Origin: Spirodela intermedia
Taxonomy: Eukaryota; Streptophyta; Magnoliopsida; Alismatales; Araceae
DNA length: 64,000 bases
Reading direction: 5' to 3'
NCBI GenBank assembly: GCA_902729315.2
Contig: LR746272.1
Location: 7,280,827 to 7,344,826, forward strand
Position 1 is the stretch's first letter. Each line of letters begins with the position of its first letter. The notes under the pieces are model-generated. The model did no database searches. It was not told where the DNA came from and worked only from the letters and a program-made list of their open reading frames with translations. The position numbers were made by a program, and so were the translations under genes. Shown here piece by piece: positions 13,583 to 25,708 of this stretch.

Positions 13583-15948
13583 AAATCATTGTTAGTCCCT
13601 TAACAATGGAATTACGAAAATAAAAATTTACAAATCTCAAATATCATATTTCAATACATAAAAAAATACAATTGAAAATGATGCACTTTTAGACACTTTG
13701 GACTCTTATATTGAGTATTTAAGAATGATGTCAAGCACTTAAATGTTTAAGCACTCTTTGGAATGACAATCTAGACTTCACTTCTTCTATTCACATCTTT
13801 ATCACTTCTTCACTCATAGATATATTTACAAGATATTTCAATTATCAATAATCATCTAAGAATAATATTGATCCTATATTTCTCTTTTTCTATAGCTTAA
13901 TTTTTGAAATGTGCATTATATATATATTTTTTTTGATATATATAGTGTGCATTATAGATAAATTTCGATAATAAGAATGATGTCTCACACCCTCCATGTG
14001 TACTCTTCATTTTTAGGGCTTTCACTTTATCCACTTATTTTACAGCAAGTAGTTTTCTATACATGATTTCAACAATGAGAATGATGTATCACACCTTCCA
14101 TATGTACTCTTCGTTTCTAGATTTTTCACATTACTCTCTCTTTTTTTCGAAATAAGTGATTTCTCCTCACAAGTCTTATAGATCTGGGTGCAAAAATCTC
14201 TATTAAACTCAAATCATCAATCAAATTTTCACATCAAGTAAATACTATCCATTAAGATCATAAAGTGAAAATCTATAAAATCAATTTAATGTTACCTATT
14301 ATGTACACAAGGAGTATTCCAACATTTTATGCTACTAGATCATTCTTTTGACTCAATAATAATCTTCCTAGTATCTTTTGATATCAATCAATCTAATTAA
14401 TTTAATTTTTCATACATATAATATGATGTAAGAAATTTGTAAATTAGATAGTTCTGACAATTCTATTTTTCACAACAATAAATTTGTCAAAAATAAATCA
14501 AAACTATCCTCTTTATAACTATAATTTCAAATTTTAGTAATATATGTTTAGGGGATTGAAATGTGAGAAAAGGGTCTCTAAAATTTCAAAATTTGGGCTG
14601 TTTTTTTGTCTACTATTTTTGACAGTCTGTTGTTCCTGATAGAAAACTAGAAAATAAATATTGTAGTTTTCTGAATTTTATTTTATTTTTTATTTTTTCA
14701 GTTGCTGTTCTAATACAAACACATGTTCTTAATTGTCCTATAGCATAAATTAATAATGAATACTTAACCCCCCAACTTAAAAATGACATTGACCTCAATG
14801 ACATAGAAAAATTGAAACAGAATATGCAGAAAATATAATTTTCAAGTGAAGTATGCATATGTGCAAAGTTAAGTATTAAAAATATTTTCATAAATGATAA
14901 AGCTAAAAAAGGCAGCACCTCAACCTCGCTTTTAATTTTCGACTTCAACTTACACTCCTCCTCCTACACTTTTTTGAAAAAACAAATACAGAAATAAGTA
15001 TTGCAAAATTCTAAGAAAAATAGAGCTTAGAAAAAATCAAATAAAATGAAATAAAAACCATGGGTTGCCTCCCATGCAGTGCTGAATTTAATATCTTCAG
15101 TTGGACAGCTCTTAGATCATATAAGATAATCTATGGCCATCAAAATATATTTGTATCCCAAGGTAAGTTTCATGATATTCTTTTTTAGATTTAACATAAA
15201 TTCATATACTTCATATATATACCTTGATATACTTTCACCCAAAATAAAATAGAAATTAACAATTTTTAAAAAAAATAACATTTTCATTTTGAAAAGAATC
15301 TTTCCTCATTTCTATCTTGTTTTGTAAGGCTCTCATTCATTAATAAATACTTTCTATTAATAGATCATAAAATCTGATCAGGCCATATAATTTTCAAATT
15401 AGCTCTTACCCAATCTAGAATTTTTTCATCTAAATTGATATCTCTAATTCTTCCACTCACCAATTTCTTAATGTGTTCTTTTATCTACATAATCTTCTCC
15501 TACTCTATTTTATCTTCCATACATATGTGTTTAATTTGCAAGGAGTGAAATATTTCAAGCTTAGAAATAATTCTAATGGGTTGTGGGTTTTGAAGGATGT
15601 ATAGATTATCCTCTTTAATCTCAAATTTAATGAATTAAGTAAAATTCAAATTTCCTCCTCCAAAATTATCTCTATATTCATATTCACTATTTTCGTTTCT
15701 CCCTATTAGTTGAATCAACTATTTTTCTAACTTTTCGTTTCTCAACTCATCAAATTCTTTATCTTCCAAGAGCTATCTTTTAATTTCGATATATGATATA
15801 TATCATCATCCTCACTATCAACATCCATAGCTGCAAAATTATGATTAGATTTATTAATTTCATGTCTTACATCTTCCAAATCAATTGAGTTTTCCTCACC
15901 TGAAATATATTTTTCTTCATTTCTGTCCTTACTCCCTTCTACTAAAAT
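13583..15948 (-). mobile_element. Degenerate internal region of the LTR-X element (no pol)
   Basis: This stretch between gag and the 3' LTR contains no recognisable reverse transcriptase, RNase H or integrase. Minus-strand GCATGGGAGGCAACCCATGG near 15058-15077 and AAGTTGGGGGGTTAAG near 14765-14780 resemble spacer motifs found downstream of pol in Athila/Tat elements. The copy therefore appears to have lost pol by internal deletion and to be non-autonomous. A 111-codon minus-strand frame at 14613-14948 is not convincing as a gene. Confidence 0.5.
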
Positions 15949-17100
15949 TTAGATGATTTTTCTATGATCAGCTATTATTTTTTTATCTAAGGGATCTTTT
16001 TCCTCATCATCCTCACTATATTCATTCATCAATTGTGAGGAGTAAATGATTTTATTCAAATTTTCTACTACTATATTTTCAGTCTTAATATTCTCATTTA
16101 GTTCTAATGGATCATTGATTTCTTCTAATAATTGAAAATAAAGATTAGGTAAAATATTCTCACTCAATGTATTTACTGTCCTAACATTTTCATTGCATAG
16201 GTTTTTTTCTAAATTTATTCAGCTAGACTCTCACTGAAATCCTACTGCTGAATAGTTTCTTGAATTTTCTATGGGCTGACTAAGTGGCTGCCCTTCTTCT
16301 CTCCTATTCTCAAAAGCCTCTATAATTTTTTTTTTGGTGTAACATCATTTGATTCATAATTTGTTGCATCATTTGGCTCATTTGCTACATCATTTTTATA
16401 GCATCATGTTGGATTTGAGAGGACTAATTTTTTTCAAAAATATGTGTTCTTATTTTAGATGAGATTTAAAATTTGAATTGGATCTAAGTACTTCTAGATT
16501 TTGAATATTATTTAGGTTTCTTGATAAAAAATTATTCTCCTAGTTAAGATTATAAGAATTAGAAAAATATTCCCTATTTTTACTAAAATCGTGAGGTACT
16601 TGCACTTGTTCTTGCTTAGGATGATATTGAAATTCGAAATGATCCTTTTCACTATACATAGGACAAGTACTATATGCATTCAATTGAAGGTTAGGAGGCT
16701 TTTTAATATTATCAATAAGTAAATCAAGTTTTTCTAATCTTTGATTAATCTGATTAATCTCATTTCTAAATTTAGAATCATCATCATGATACAATTCATA
16801 AATTCCTCTCTTCTTATCCCTATCATATAATTTAAAAGAGACTTGATCTTTATAATTTTCATTTAAATTCTCATAAATACTGTAAATCTCATTAGAGGTT
16901 TTTTCTATAAAAGTTTCTCCACAAATAGAATCAACCATATCTCTATGTTGTTCTAATAATCTATCATAACAAATTATATTGAGCTGCCACTTGGGTATAG
17001 TATGATGATGAAGCTTTCTAAGTAAATCTTTGAATATTTTTGATGTCTCATGTAAAGTTTCTCCTAGTCTTTGAAAAAAACTCCATATATATTTTCTCAT
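15949..17100 (-). pseudogene. gag pseudogene of the LTR-X Athila-like element
   Basis: Two minus-strand frames with a gap. The upstream one (17100 to 16540, 186 codons) contains SFFQRLGETLHETSKIFKDL and LRKLHHHTIPKWQLNIICYD, which follow the capsid pattern of plant gypsy gag: Phe-Gln, gly-glu-x-leu, trp/phe-x-x-phe-lys-asp-leu-leu-arg, his-his-x-ile-pro. A Lys/Glu/Asn-rich linker follows, then a cysteine-containing stretch. The second frame (16167 to 15949, 72 codons) is acidic and resembles the spacer between gag and protease. Stops separate the two, and the N-terminal part is missing toward 17264. Confidence 0.7.
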
Positions 17101-17264
17101 ATTTTGAGTTTTTCTTAAGGGATAAATTTTTTCAAAGAAAGACTTATTTTATGTTCTTCTAGTTAGTTAATTCTCTATTTAATGTGGATAGCCAATGACT
17201 AGTTTTGTCCTTAAGTGTATGTGAAAATAATTAGGTGAAAGCCATTAGAGATCCACATATTATC

Positions 17265-17426
17265 TAAGATGTACTCTACCTCCATTCAGATTATTTCTAT
17301 TAGGTGATAGTCATCAAAGATTCATAAAGTTGTTATTTTTTTACACTATCAAGTGACAACTATTAGTGATGATTCGCTGATCTACTTCATTGATTTTTAG
17401 ACTTCACAAGAAGATTTATAGATTAT
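17265..17426 (+). mobile_element. LTR-X copy 2, middle piece
   Basis: Matches the LTR-X sense sequence around the CACCTCCAT...GGGTGACAG to GGAGATTTAAAGATT region. It is the same orientation as copy 2 left piece and runs exactly into the right piece at 18979 across an inserted LTR-X. About 600 bases of LTR between this and 11871 are missing, replaced by the minus-strand element, which suggests a deletion took that element's 5' end together with part of the host LTR. Confidence 0.55.
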
Positions 17427-18978
17427 TGACGTGACTTAGTCATTATATAGTAAATCACATAAATTTAAAATTTGTAAAACTAGAAAATATGAATTCTTAG
17501 ATATTTAGAAGTATTTATGAACAAATATATCAATTATAATTTAATAAAAATTTTAAAAATAGCAATAATTTTCTAAGTCAATCACAAGATGTAATATAAT
17601 ATCATAGATTTAAAATTCACAGAAAAAGAAAATAAGGGTGCAAATGTCAAGATGACGTTAGTGCCTAGCGAATGCGAATCGAATAGAAATAGAGTTTCCT
17701 TCGGCAATTCTTACGTAAGCGATTACAAACGATTTAATTTATCAAATTAAGATCTATAAAAGCTAGAAGAATTATAATTGAACGAAGTATATGCTGGTAA
17801 ACTTAAATCACAGAAATTATCACCAAATGAAGGGGAAAGTAAGTTGAAAGTAAGAAAATAGAGTTGCGGCGGCAATGCATCGGCAATATATCAAAATCTT
17901 GAGCGTTTGGGAGGATCGTCGTGTAGTGTTCACAGCCTCGAAGGTTCTCTTTGGACAAAGACGGCGTGGGCAATCTCTAGATCTCCTTGCGAAGTCTAGA
18001 GATCAATGAAATGGGTTGTCGAATCATCTCTAGCGGCTTTCACTCGGTAGAGTGAAAAAATGACGACTTTGCAGCTCTCCAACAGCTGTCACTCGACGTA
18101 GAAAAGTTAGATGGAGGTGGGGCGTGTGTTAGGGAGCTTCATCCTCAAGTCCGCGCAGCAAGAGGAGGCTCTTCATCACATTTGGTACGTTCTCAAGAGG
18201 TGGCGACTCATCTCCCGGCAGATCATCCTCTTTCCGATGACGGCTTATTCATCGATCAATTGGAGATGCTTTACTCGATGGATTCATGATCCTTTTATCG
18301 CAAATCGTTCAATAAGTTTAGTAATAATGCTCTGCGAATCGTGTTGATGAGATTTTTGTCGATGATCTAGCGATTCTAGTTGCTTAATCCTTCATTGGCA
18401 ATCTGCAGGAAAGTCGCGATAATCAAATAAAAAATATATGAGTTTTGACTCTAAGAAGATTCAAACTTGTGTTGGTTGCTTGCCCTTTCTGGGGAAGGCG
18501 ACACACGTTTAGTCCCACATCAGTTATACGTAGAAGTTTCTAACGAATATATAGTAATATTATATTTACAATCAAGTCCCTTTTTTGCACGTGTACGACC
18601 ACTCCTTGCCCCATAGTCGGTTGGCAATTGGTGATGTGGAAGGGGGGTGACACACACGCCCCTATCGATTCAAGCCGCTCGAGCCCCTGCTCGCGACTCC
18701 TACCTGACTATGCTTCCAACCCACTTGCGTGCCCGGCTAGCCGGCAGCCCCCCCCCCCCTTATTTTGCTATATTTTTATTTTAATTTCTTTTCCTTCATT
18801 TATCTTAAAAGTAAGATTGTAAAAATCATATAAAATTACATAATCACCCAAAAATTCACATTAATCAACTAAAAACCACTTTTCACACTTTAATACAAAT
18901 ATAAGTCCATTTATCATGAGTTTAAGCTAAAAATATATTATTTATTAATTATTAACTCATGATAATGAAGACTTATCA
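17427..18978 (-). mobile_element. LTR-X solo copy 4, inserted in copy 2
   Basis: Full-length solo LTR of 1552 bases, from TGACGTGACTTAGTC to GACTTATCA on the plus strand. It interrupts copy 2 between AGATT and GCCCA. The flanks are ATTAT (17422-17426) and ATTGC (18979-18983), which differ by two transitions and fit a decayed 5-bp target duplication. It lacks the roughly 120-base segment present in some other copies and is relatively GC-rich, like copy 3, suggesting a younger subfamily. Confidence 0.75.
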
Positions 18979-19753
18979 ATTGCCCATATTATTTGTGTCT
19001 AAAGAGTGTTTGAAATTATAGACATCATATGATAGCCTTCTCAAATGCTCAAGATTCTAACGTATCATTGCCACAGTGTCAAAACTATATTTTATCATTT
19101 TTAACTAGTTTAAATTTTCACTATCATTTTGTGAACTTTGAAAAGTGATACATCGAATGTCAAGGTAGTCCATGTCTAAGGAGAGCTTTTGAGGCTATGG
19201 ATATTATTTGATAATCCTCTTGAACATATAGAATTGTTGTGATTGTTATCGTAAGGTTGGAACTCTATCTTTCTTGCTTTCAACTTAATTTTTTACTAAA
19301 TTTAATGATATTTTGTGTGATATAAAGTTTCAAAAACCTTTTCATTTAATTATGACTATTTTAGATTTTATAGATCTTCATTGAATTCATCATGATGTCC
19401 ACAGCCTTATCTCGATTCACATTCATTGGGGTGCTAATGACATCTTGATGTCTGCACCTTTATTTCTATTTTTCATAAATTTTATATCTATTTTATTTTT
19501 ATTACTTAATCTACAAATTATTTTAAATATATTATTTGTGAACAATTATAAAACAATTAAGTAATATTACTCAATGTAATATTACATCCTCATAATTTAT
19601 TTGAAAAATACTTATTATTTTTAATTTTTTTATTAAATTATAATTGATATATTTATTTAAAAATAATTTTAAATATGTAAAATTAGTATTTTTCTAGTCT
19701 TATAAATATTTAAATTTATGTGATTTATTATAAAAAAACTAAGTCATGTCTTA
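18979..19753 (+). mobile_element. LTR-X copy 2, right piece
   Basis: Continues copy 2 in sense orientation from ATTGCCCATATTATT to AACTAAGTCA and a degenerate terminus near 19753. At about 19020-19260 it carries the same internal tandem duplication seen in copy 1: two successive versions of the TCTAAGGAGAGC/TTGAGG...AAGATTCTAA block. The shared duplication indicates that copies 1 and 2 belong to one subfamily even though copy 2 is inserted in copy 1. Confidence 0.65.
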
Positions 19754-20608
19754 GAGAGTTTCATCCTTAAATTTGTGTAGTAAGAGGAGGCTTTTCATCA
19801 CATCTAGTATGCTTTCAAGAGGTGGTGATTTATCTCTTGACAGATTATCTTCTTTTTATGATGACTTATTCATCTATCAATTGGAGATAATTTAATAATG
19901 ACTTAAACATTGAACAACAATTTATAAAAAAAATTATGATTTAATTTAATAAAAATATGAGTTTTAGCCCTAGTGAGATTCAAACCTTCATCAATTGTCC
20001 ACCTACATGAGATATAGTGAAATAAGTATGTAAATACTTTTATAAGATGATATCATCAGAATATTTTTTTCTCACAAACTAAGGGTATCTTAGGTATTAA
20101 AAATTATTAAAAACCTTTTGAAAAGCTATAAACAGGTTTAGTCCTACATTGATTATTTTGAGTTATGGGATGAATATATAGTAATACAATATTATGTAAT
20201 CAATAACTCTCTCTACTTTCTCTCTCTCATATGTGTACGACCACTCATTGCCCCACATTATGCCAACCACTAGTGATGTAGAAAAGGAGTGACACGTGTT
20301 CCCTACCAGTCCTTAGCTAATTGAGCCCCATGCTTGCGGCTCCACCTAACTGTGCTTCCAACTTACTTGAGGGCTCAATTGACTAGTGGGTGCTCATTTT
20401 TTTATATTTTATTTTTTTCACTTATCTCAAAAATAAGATTATAAAATTATACAAATTCACATAAAATCATATAATTAGCCAAAAATTCACATGAATGAAT
20501 TAAAAACTATTTTTCATAATTTAACATAAATATAAGTTTATGTATCATAAGTTAAGGTTAAAACTATATTATTAATTAATTATAACTCATGATAATGAAG
20601 ACTTATCA
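19754..20608 (-). mobile_element. LTR-X solo copy 1, right piece
   Basis: Resumes copy 1 exactly at the family position where 11644 stopped (GGGAGCTTCATCC in other copies) and ends CTCATGATAATGAAGACTTATCA at 20608. It includes the extra segment of about 120 bases near 20000-20125 that copies at 40719, 43007 and 52028 also carry. Confidence 0.65.
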
Positions 20609-20639
20609 CTTTCTTTAATATTCAACAATCAAGATCATG

Positions 20640-21060
20640 AATTAAGTAACTATCCTTGTAAAGTTATTAAGATATCCTTTTATATATATAGTCACCATGA
20701 AAAGATCTTAACCTCACTAAACCCTTCAACATAAACTTCATCTTTAGTGATTACTTATAAAGAAAGTATTTTTGACATCCTTTTGATATAAGTTAGAATT
20801 GTTAACACATGTAAATGCTACTAGTAGTTTAAATGCTACTAGTTGGGGTACAAGTGCATAAGTTTCTTCGTTGTCTATTCTTTTTGAATGTATCTTTGGG
20901 ACATCAACTTGGCTCTGTTCTTGACAATTTTTCTCTTCACTTAACCTATTTCCAAATATCTTTCTTGTTCCTAAGACATTATGATGTTGTAGTTTATGGA
21001 CTGTACACTAGACCTCGCTTCTTTTAAAATATTCTAATTCCTCATACATTACATGAATCT
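20640..21060 (-). pseudogene. Ty1/copia reverse transcriptase fragment
   Basis: Read on the minus strand with frame changes and stops, this gives MYEELEYFKRSEV, then HHNVLGTRKIFGNRL, EETYALVPQLVAFKLLVAF and NLYQKDVKNTFF. These match the start of copia reverse transcriptase: the glutamate-leucine/phenylalanine pre-motif, the N-x-x-G-T-K/R-W-V/I-F strand, Y-A-P-V-A-R and the Y-Q-M-D-V-K-S/T-A-F-L block. The catalytic aspartate (QKDVK) is kept, but several stops make the copy dead. No copia LTR was identified around it. Confidence 0.75.
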
Positions 21061-23410
21061 CGTTTTTCTTATAAGAGATATCTCATTAGGTTATATTTCA
21101 GAGCTAAATATTACGAATTTGTTATTTATTCTTAGGGATGATCTAATTATCATATTATCTTATAGATTTCATATTATGTAATACTTAGGATGATCTCTCA
21201 TTGTCATCCACTTTTCAAGCAATTCTTAATTTTTTTGATTTGAGTTGAAAAAATGAAGAATTACCACTTGTCCCCAAGTTTTTCCTTAAGAACCTATATT
21301 TCCTATTGGTTTTAAAAGCCTTAATTAAAGTAAAAGGTTTAGATGATGACCAAAACACATAAATTAATTGATTAAATTACATTGAATATCCCATAAATAT
21401 GACGTGCACATGAGTGATCTCTTGGACGTGTTTGAATTGATTAAATATAAATTCAAGGAGATGACATAATAATGATGTCAAATGTATAGAAAAATGCATT
21501 AGTTGCTTTTATTTTGAATACCAGATTTATGATGAATTTGATACTCAAAATCACTTCATTTACTATGGGAAACTATCAATAATTATGACAAATGACACTG
21601 ATGAAAAGTAATGATTTGAATATCAGATTTTGGGTGAAAAGTAATAAAATTTTATATTAAAGCTTATCAAATGTATTGATGTAAATGTTTTGAAATTATT
21701 TATTCTGATTATATTTGATGGAGAATTAATTGGGTTAATTTGAACTATATAAATGTCCCCTCATAATTTATGAATATCATTAAATATTAATTAAAAACTG
21801 ATTTTGAGGTATCATAAGTTATTGAAGTAATGATGTTAAATATTGATATGAATATTTTAGTGTTTTATTTAAATTTTTTTTGATTTAATCTAGTTTGAAA
21901 GTCATTATTTTATAGATAGATATATTTACAATCACATTTTAATAATAATGGATTCTTATTAGATATGCCATAACTAATAATTTTGGATATATACATTTAA
22001 CTTTGGCTATTCTTATTGGTTTAGCATTAGAAGATGTTTGAATCTTTAAATGATAGGTCATGTTGATTTTTATGTATGTTAATTTCCAACTAATTATAGA
22101 ATTTTAACATTGAAAATGACAAAAAATAGAAGGTTGTGAATAAAATGCATCCATAATTACAACCTTTCAATAATGGCTAATAAAACTGAATGATCATCCT
22201 TAACTACTTTACACTCTCAAAATTCTTTGAGAAAATTTTTAGAAATAATTACTCCTGAATTTGAAAATAAATCAATGCTTATTCCAATGATGAAATGACA
22301 ACAATATGAGGAGAAAATCTTGATTTAAAAGTGATCTTTCTCAATTTGATTTAAGGAAAAATGTCTTCTGTAATCAAATAGCTTGGTAACATGAAGAGGG
22401 GAAAAACATCAAGCGTAATTCCACTTCCTCTTGATTGAATTTCCAGATGTGATTGGTGATATTTTTTTTATTTTATGTATCATAAATTCGTGATTAAGTT
22501 TCTATTTAATCACTCACATCAGATGAGCTTGGTAATTAGTTTTTGTCTAATAAACATGTGAATCTAGAAGATATTTTTAGAGTAATTTTTGAGAGAGTTC
22601 ATCTCGATAATCCCTTTTAGTTGCTAACATTGTCTTTATGAAACCCATGAATCAGGTGATATTGGAGAGTGGACATAAGGGGCCAAACCACTAAAAATCA
22701 TAATGTCATCAATGTTTAGATTTAGGAGATCCAATGAAATGTAAGATCAAAAGAAAAGATTAAGAAAACTAAAAGTGCTGGTCTAGAGTCAAATTTAGGA
22801 TAAGATCAATTCAAACTTTATTGATCTAAATGTGCCCTAAATTCAACATTTACAAGTCCTCATTTTCTTTTCAAAATTTTACATGTATAGGTTTTTTCTA
22901 ATCATTGATCTTTTGTTATGAACTTTATGTCCTTTTGATGTTTCTATGTATTCTAAAATCATTTTTCATCACTTTTGGAACTAACATTGTCTAGATTTTC
23001 TTTTCCATTATTCAGAGTAAAGTACTTCCTTAGATTTTAAGCCACACTAAGATCAAGAAGGGAGGGTTGAATTGATATATTTTTGTTCTTCCTTAGATAA
23101 GGTCACTTTCTCAAATAGATCTTGTAAGTTTTCTGATCTTTAGAATCTTCCTAGATCACTAAAGTAACACCAGTAAATTTTAAAGTGGTTTGGGCTCATT
23201 GCTTGGTTTCACTTTCTAAGAACAAACTTTGGTCTGAAATGGAAGTTGATAACTACTGAAGTTATCATATAATACCATACTAATACTCCACTTATTATAT
23301 GGAAGTATCGATGAAAAGCAATATGAGAACATTGAATTTTTTTTATAATATGTCCTATTCCTAGGTTTCAAAATCTTTCAATAGATACTATTAATGTATT
23401 TTTGTTTCAA
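21061..23410. other. AT-rich DNA without a recognised gene
   Basis: May include further copia remains upstream of the reverse transcriptase fragment, but nothing could be aligned by eye. The segment 23040-23340 shares a short word pattern with 6355-6400. No RNA gene seen. Confidence 0.5.
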
Positions 23411-23640
23411 TTTTCTTTGAAAGATAAAGGTAAAGCATGGCTATACACCATAGAGGAAAACATTAGAACATGGTTAGAAATGTTACATACATTATTCTAA
23501 CATTTTATCCTAGAGTGAGAACCATTGAAATGAAAAGTATAATTTTTAGATTTACTCAAAATCTTAGAGCATCAGCGAAATTGAAGCACTAGTTGCAAGA
23601 GCATGGCAAGATCCTTGTGCAACTTAGACAAATTAGAGCA
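23411..23640 (+). pseudogene. gypsy gag fragment of an unrelated element
   Basis: From 23411 the plus strand reads FSLKDKGKAWLYTIEENI then RTWLEMLHTLF and TAA at 23498-23500. The pattern F-S-L-K-D-K-A-K-x-W-L and I-x-T-W-x-E-M is the standard central motif of Ty3/gypsy gag. Sequence beyond the stop is less clear. It abuts the minus-strand remnant of element 2 and so belongs to a different copy. Confidence 0.6.
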
Positions 23641-23747
23641 CAGTATTGCAGTCCATTTTTTCCTTTTTTATCTTTCATGTTTTTAACATCAGAGTTAACT
23701 TGATTCAGCCTCTCTACATCAGCCTTAAGCTACTCCACATCTCTCAC
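23641..23747 (-). mobile_element. Element 2, left remnant (gag-protease spacer)
   Basis: The minus strand matches element 1 at about 26127-26230 (GAGAGATGTG, AGGCTGAATCAAGT, TGGACTGCA). It is the continuation of element 2, split by insertion of element 1 at 23747/34424. It ends abruptly at about 23641, so the rest of the protease and all of pol are missing. Confidence 0.75.
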
Positions 23748-24866
23748 TAATAATTATAAATTAGTAGTTGCATTTATGTATTAGTATCTTATATATAGAT
23801 GCTAATGAATGAGTAGATAATATAATTATATATGTGTTACTAACTCTTTATGACATTCATAATATTTTATTATTTTAGTGCATATTTTTACACTTATTTT
23901 ATTAATATTATGAGACTACCTCACTTGACTTTTATGAAGTTAAGTGGTGATTCTCTCACATTTTCTTGATAACTATTTGATTGCAAGGACTTAAGTGAGC
24001 TCTTATTATGAATTAGAAGTAATGAAAGAGGCCCAAGCTTTCAGCTCAATGAAAAGTCCAAATCTTATGAAAAGGGTCAACCTAATATATTTATGGGCCC
24101 GAGAGAGGGCATCACTTTGACCTAGCCCACTTGGACTTAGAAGGTTTATCAAGAGAAAAGATCTAGGCCATTCATCTTAGAATGCCTTAAGATGAGATTA
24201 AGAGAAGGATTAGAGTGTCACCCTTATGGAATGATCTAGGCCATCCACCAAGAGAGTCGGTTATTAATCTTAATCATCTCTTGAGGGCCAAACTCTTGAA
24301 AGGATTAATACATCTTGCCGCCTCTTGGAGGGTGCTTTTTGGCTCTCTCTTTAGTAGTGACTAATCGAAGGAAATAAGAGAAAAATCAAGGCCTGATCAT
24401 AGGCATTCTCGTGCCCAAAATCAGTGGAAAAGAGATTACTTGGAGTGCATCAAAATCATCAAGAATTAAGCATCACTCGGCCTAAGACTAGTGCACAACA
24501 AGATTTGTGTAAGATCTAGATTTGGGGCACCCTTGTAATCCTTTCCATGAATAAATTAACTTTTAATTTGAACTAGTTTTATTATTTATTACATCATTCA
24601 ATTACATTAGATTTATTCTCTACTTTATCATACTTTTCATAATTCTTGTCTTCACTCATTAACGTTTAATTCTGTCCTTTACAATCTCATATATACATAT
24701 ATCTATATAAGAAATAAAATAAGTAAAATTCGTACTCTCATTACCTATGCTCATTGAGGATCGACCTTTACTTATCATAAATAGAAGATTGAGGTTTTAT
24801 AAATATTATTTGCATAAATTTAGTTGCATCATGATGATGTATTTAACCTCCAATTCGAGTTCATCA
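23748..24866 (+). repeat. Element 1 5' LTR
   Basis: Starts TAATAATTATAAATTAGTAG, where the 3' LTR has TGATGGTTATAAATTAGTAG, so the canonical TG has become TA. Ends TTCGAGTTCATCA. It aligns over its length with 31733-32222 plus 33871-34423. Base differences between the two LTRs are frequent, which indicates an old insertion. Confidence 0.9.
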
Positions 24867-24869
24867 AAT

Positions 24870-24887
24870 TGGCACTATTGTTGGGAC
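24870..24887 (+). other. Element 1 primer binding site (tRNA-Asp type)
   Basis: TGGCACTATTGTTGGGAC begins three bases after the 5' LTR. It resembles the complement of the plant tRNA-Asp 3' end used by Athila/Tat elements (TGGCGCCGTTGCCGGGGA), with CpG positions decayed to TpA-like pairs. Element 2 has a different, Met-type site. Confidence 0.7.
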
Positions 24888-25127
24888 CTAGGTGTCATTG
24901 AGAGAATAAATTTTTCCTTTTGTTTTCTTTCATTTTTCTTTTATTTTATGTCATTTTTTCTTTCTTCAATGAACAGTTTTCTGAGCCATCGGTTGAGGAT
25001 TTTCAAGAAAAATATCACTTTTTACATATACAATTTTGTGAGATTTTTGAGCGGCAGGGTGCTGCCCCACACTCCATAGGGGGCAGCTTCTCCTTTGACC
25101 CCCCTGCCAATTGACCATAGGAGTGAG

Positions 25128-25708
25128 CTTTAAGATAGAAAATATATTTATTAACTTCTTACCTAATTTTCATGGTCTATCTAGTGAAGATCCTAATGCA
25201 TACTTAGAGGAATTGGCTGAAACATATTCTTTGAATCAAATTTCAAGAGTCACTAGTGAAGTCATGAAGATGAAAATTTTCTTTTGACTTTAAAAGAGAG
25301 TTAAGGAATGATTTAGGAATTTAAGAGTGAGATTTGAAAGTTGGGAAGAAATAGAAATCTACTTTCTTCAAAAAATTTATTCCCTAAGGAAGACTAACTC
25401 GTATAGGAGAGCCATGCAAACATTCACTTAAGGAGATGATACATTTGGTGAAGCTCGAGAAAGATTTAAGGATTTGACTGAAGTGTCCTCACTATGGATA
25501 TAGTAATTGACAATTGATTCAAATTTTTTATGAAGAGTTACATGAAAATACTAGAAATAGAGTTGATATGGTATGTGAGGGATTACTTCTAGATAAATAT
25601 GATGATGAGGTGGAAGAATTGATTGAACAGTTGATTAAAAATGACAACCAACATATGGGGTTGAATCAAAATGAGAGAAATGTAGGACCCAAGAGAAGAG
25701 AGTCTTGA
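25128..25708 (+). pseudogene. Element 1 gag pseudogene
   Basis: Segments in changing frames read IENIFINFLPNFHGLSSEDP, AYLEELAETYSLNQIS and then IQIFYEELHENTRNRVDMVC with GLLLDKYDDEVEELIEQL at 25514-25708. This is the plant gypsy capsid order: N-F-x-G-x-x-x-E-D-P, then I-Q-x-F-Y-x-G-L and a helical C-terminal stretch. At least eight stops lie between. The N-terminus present in element 2 (35306-35500) is missing, replaced by an unrelated stretch at about 25045-25110. Confidence 0.75.

Noticed and set aside
24747-25079. 110-codon frame across the 5' LTR end
   Set aside because: It spans the LTR end and primer binding site of element 1, so it cannot be an independent gene.
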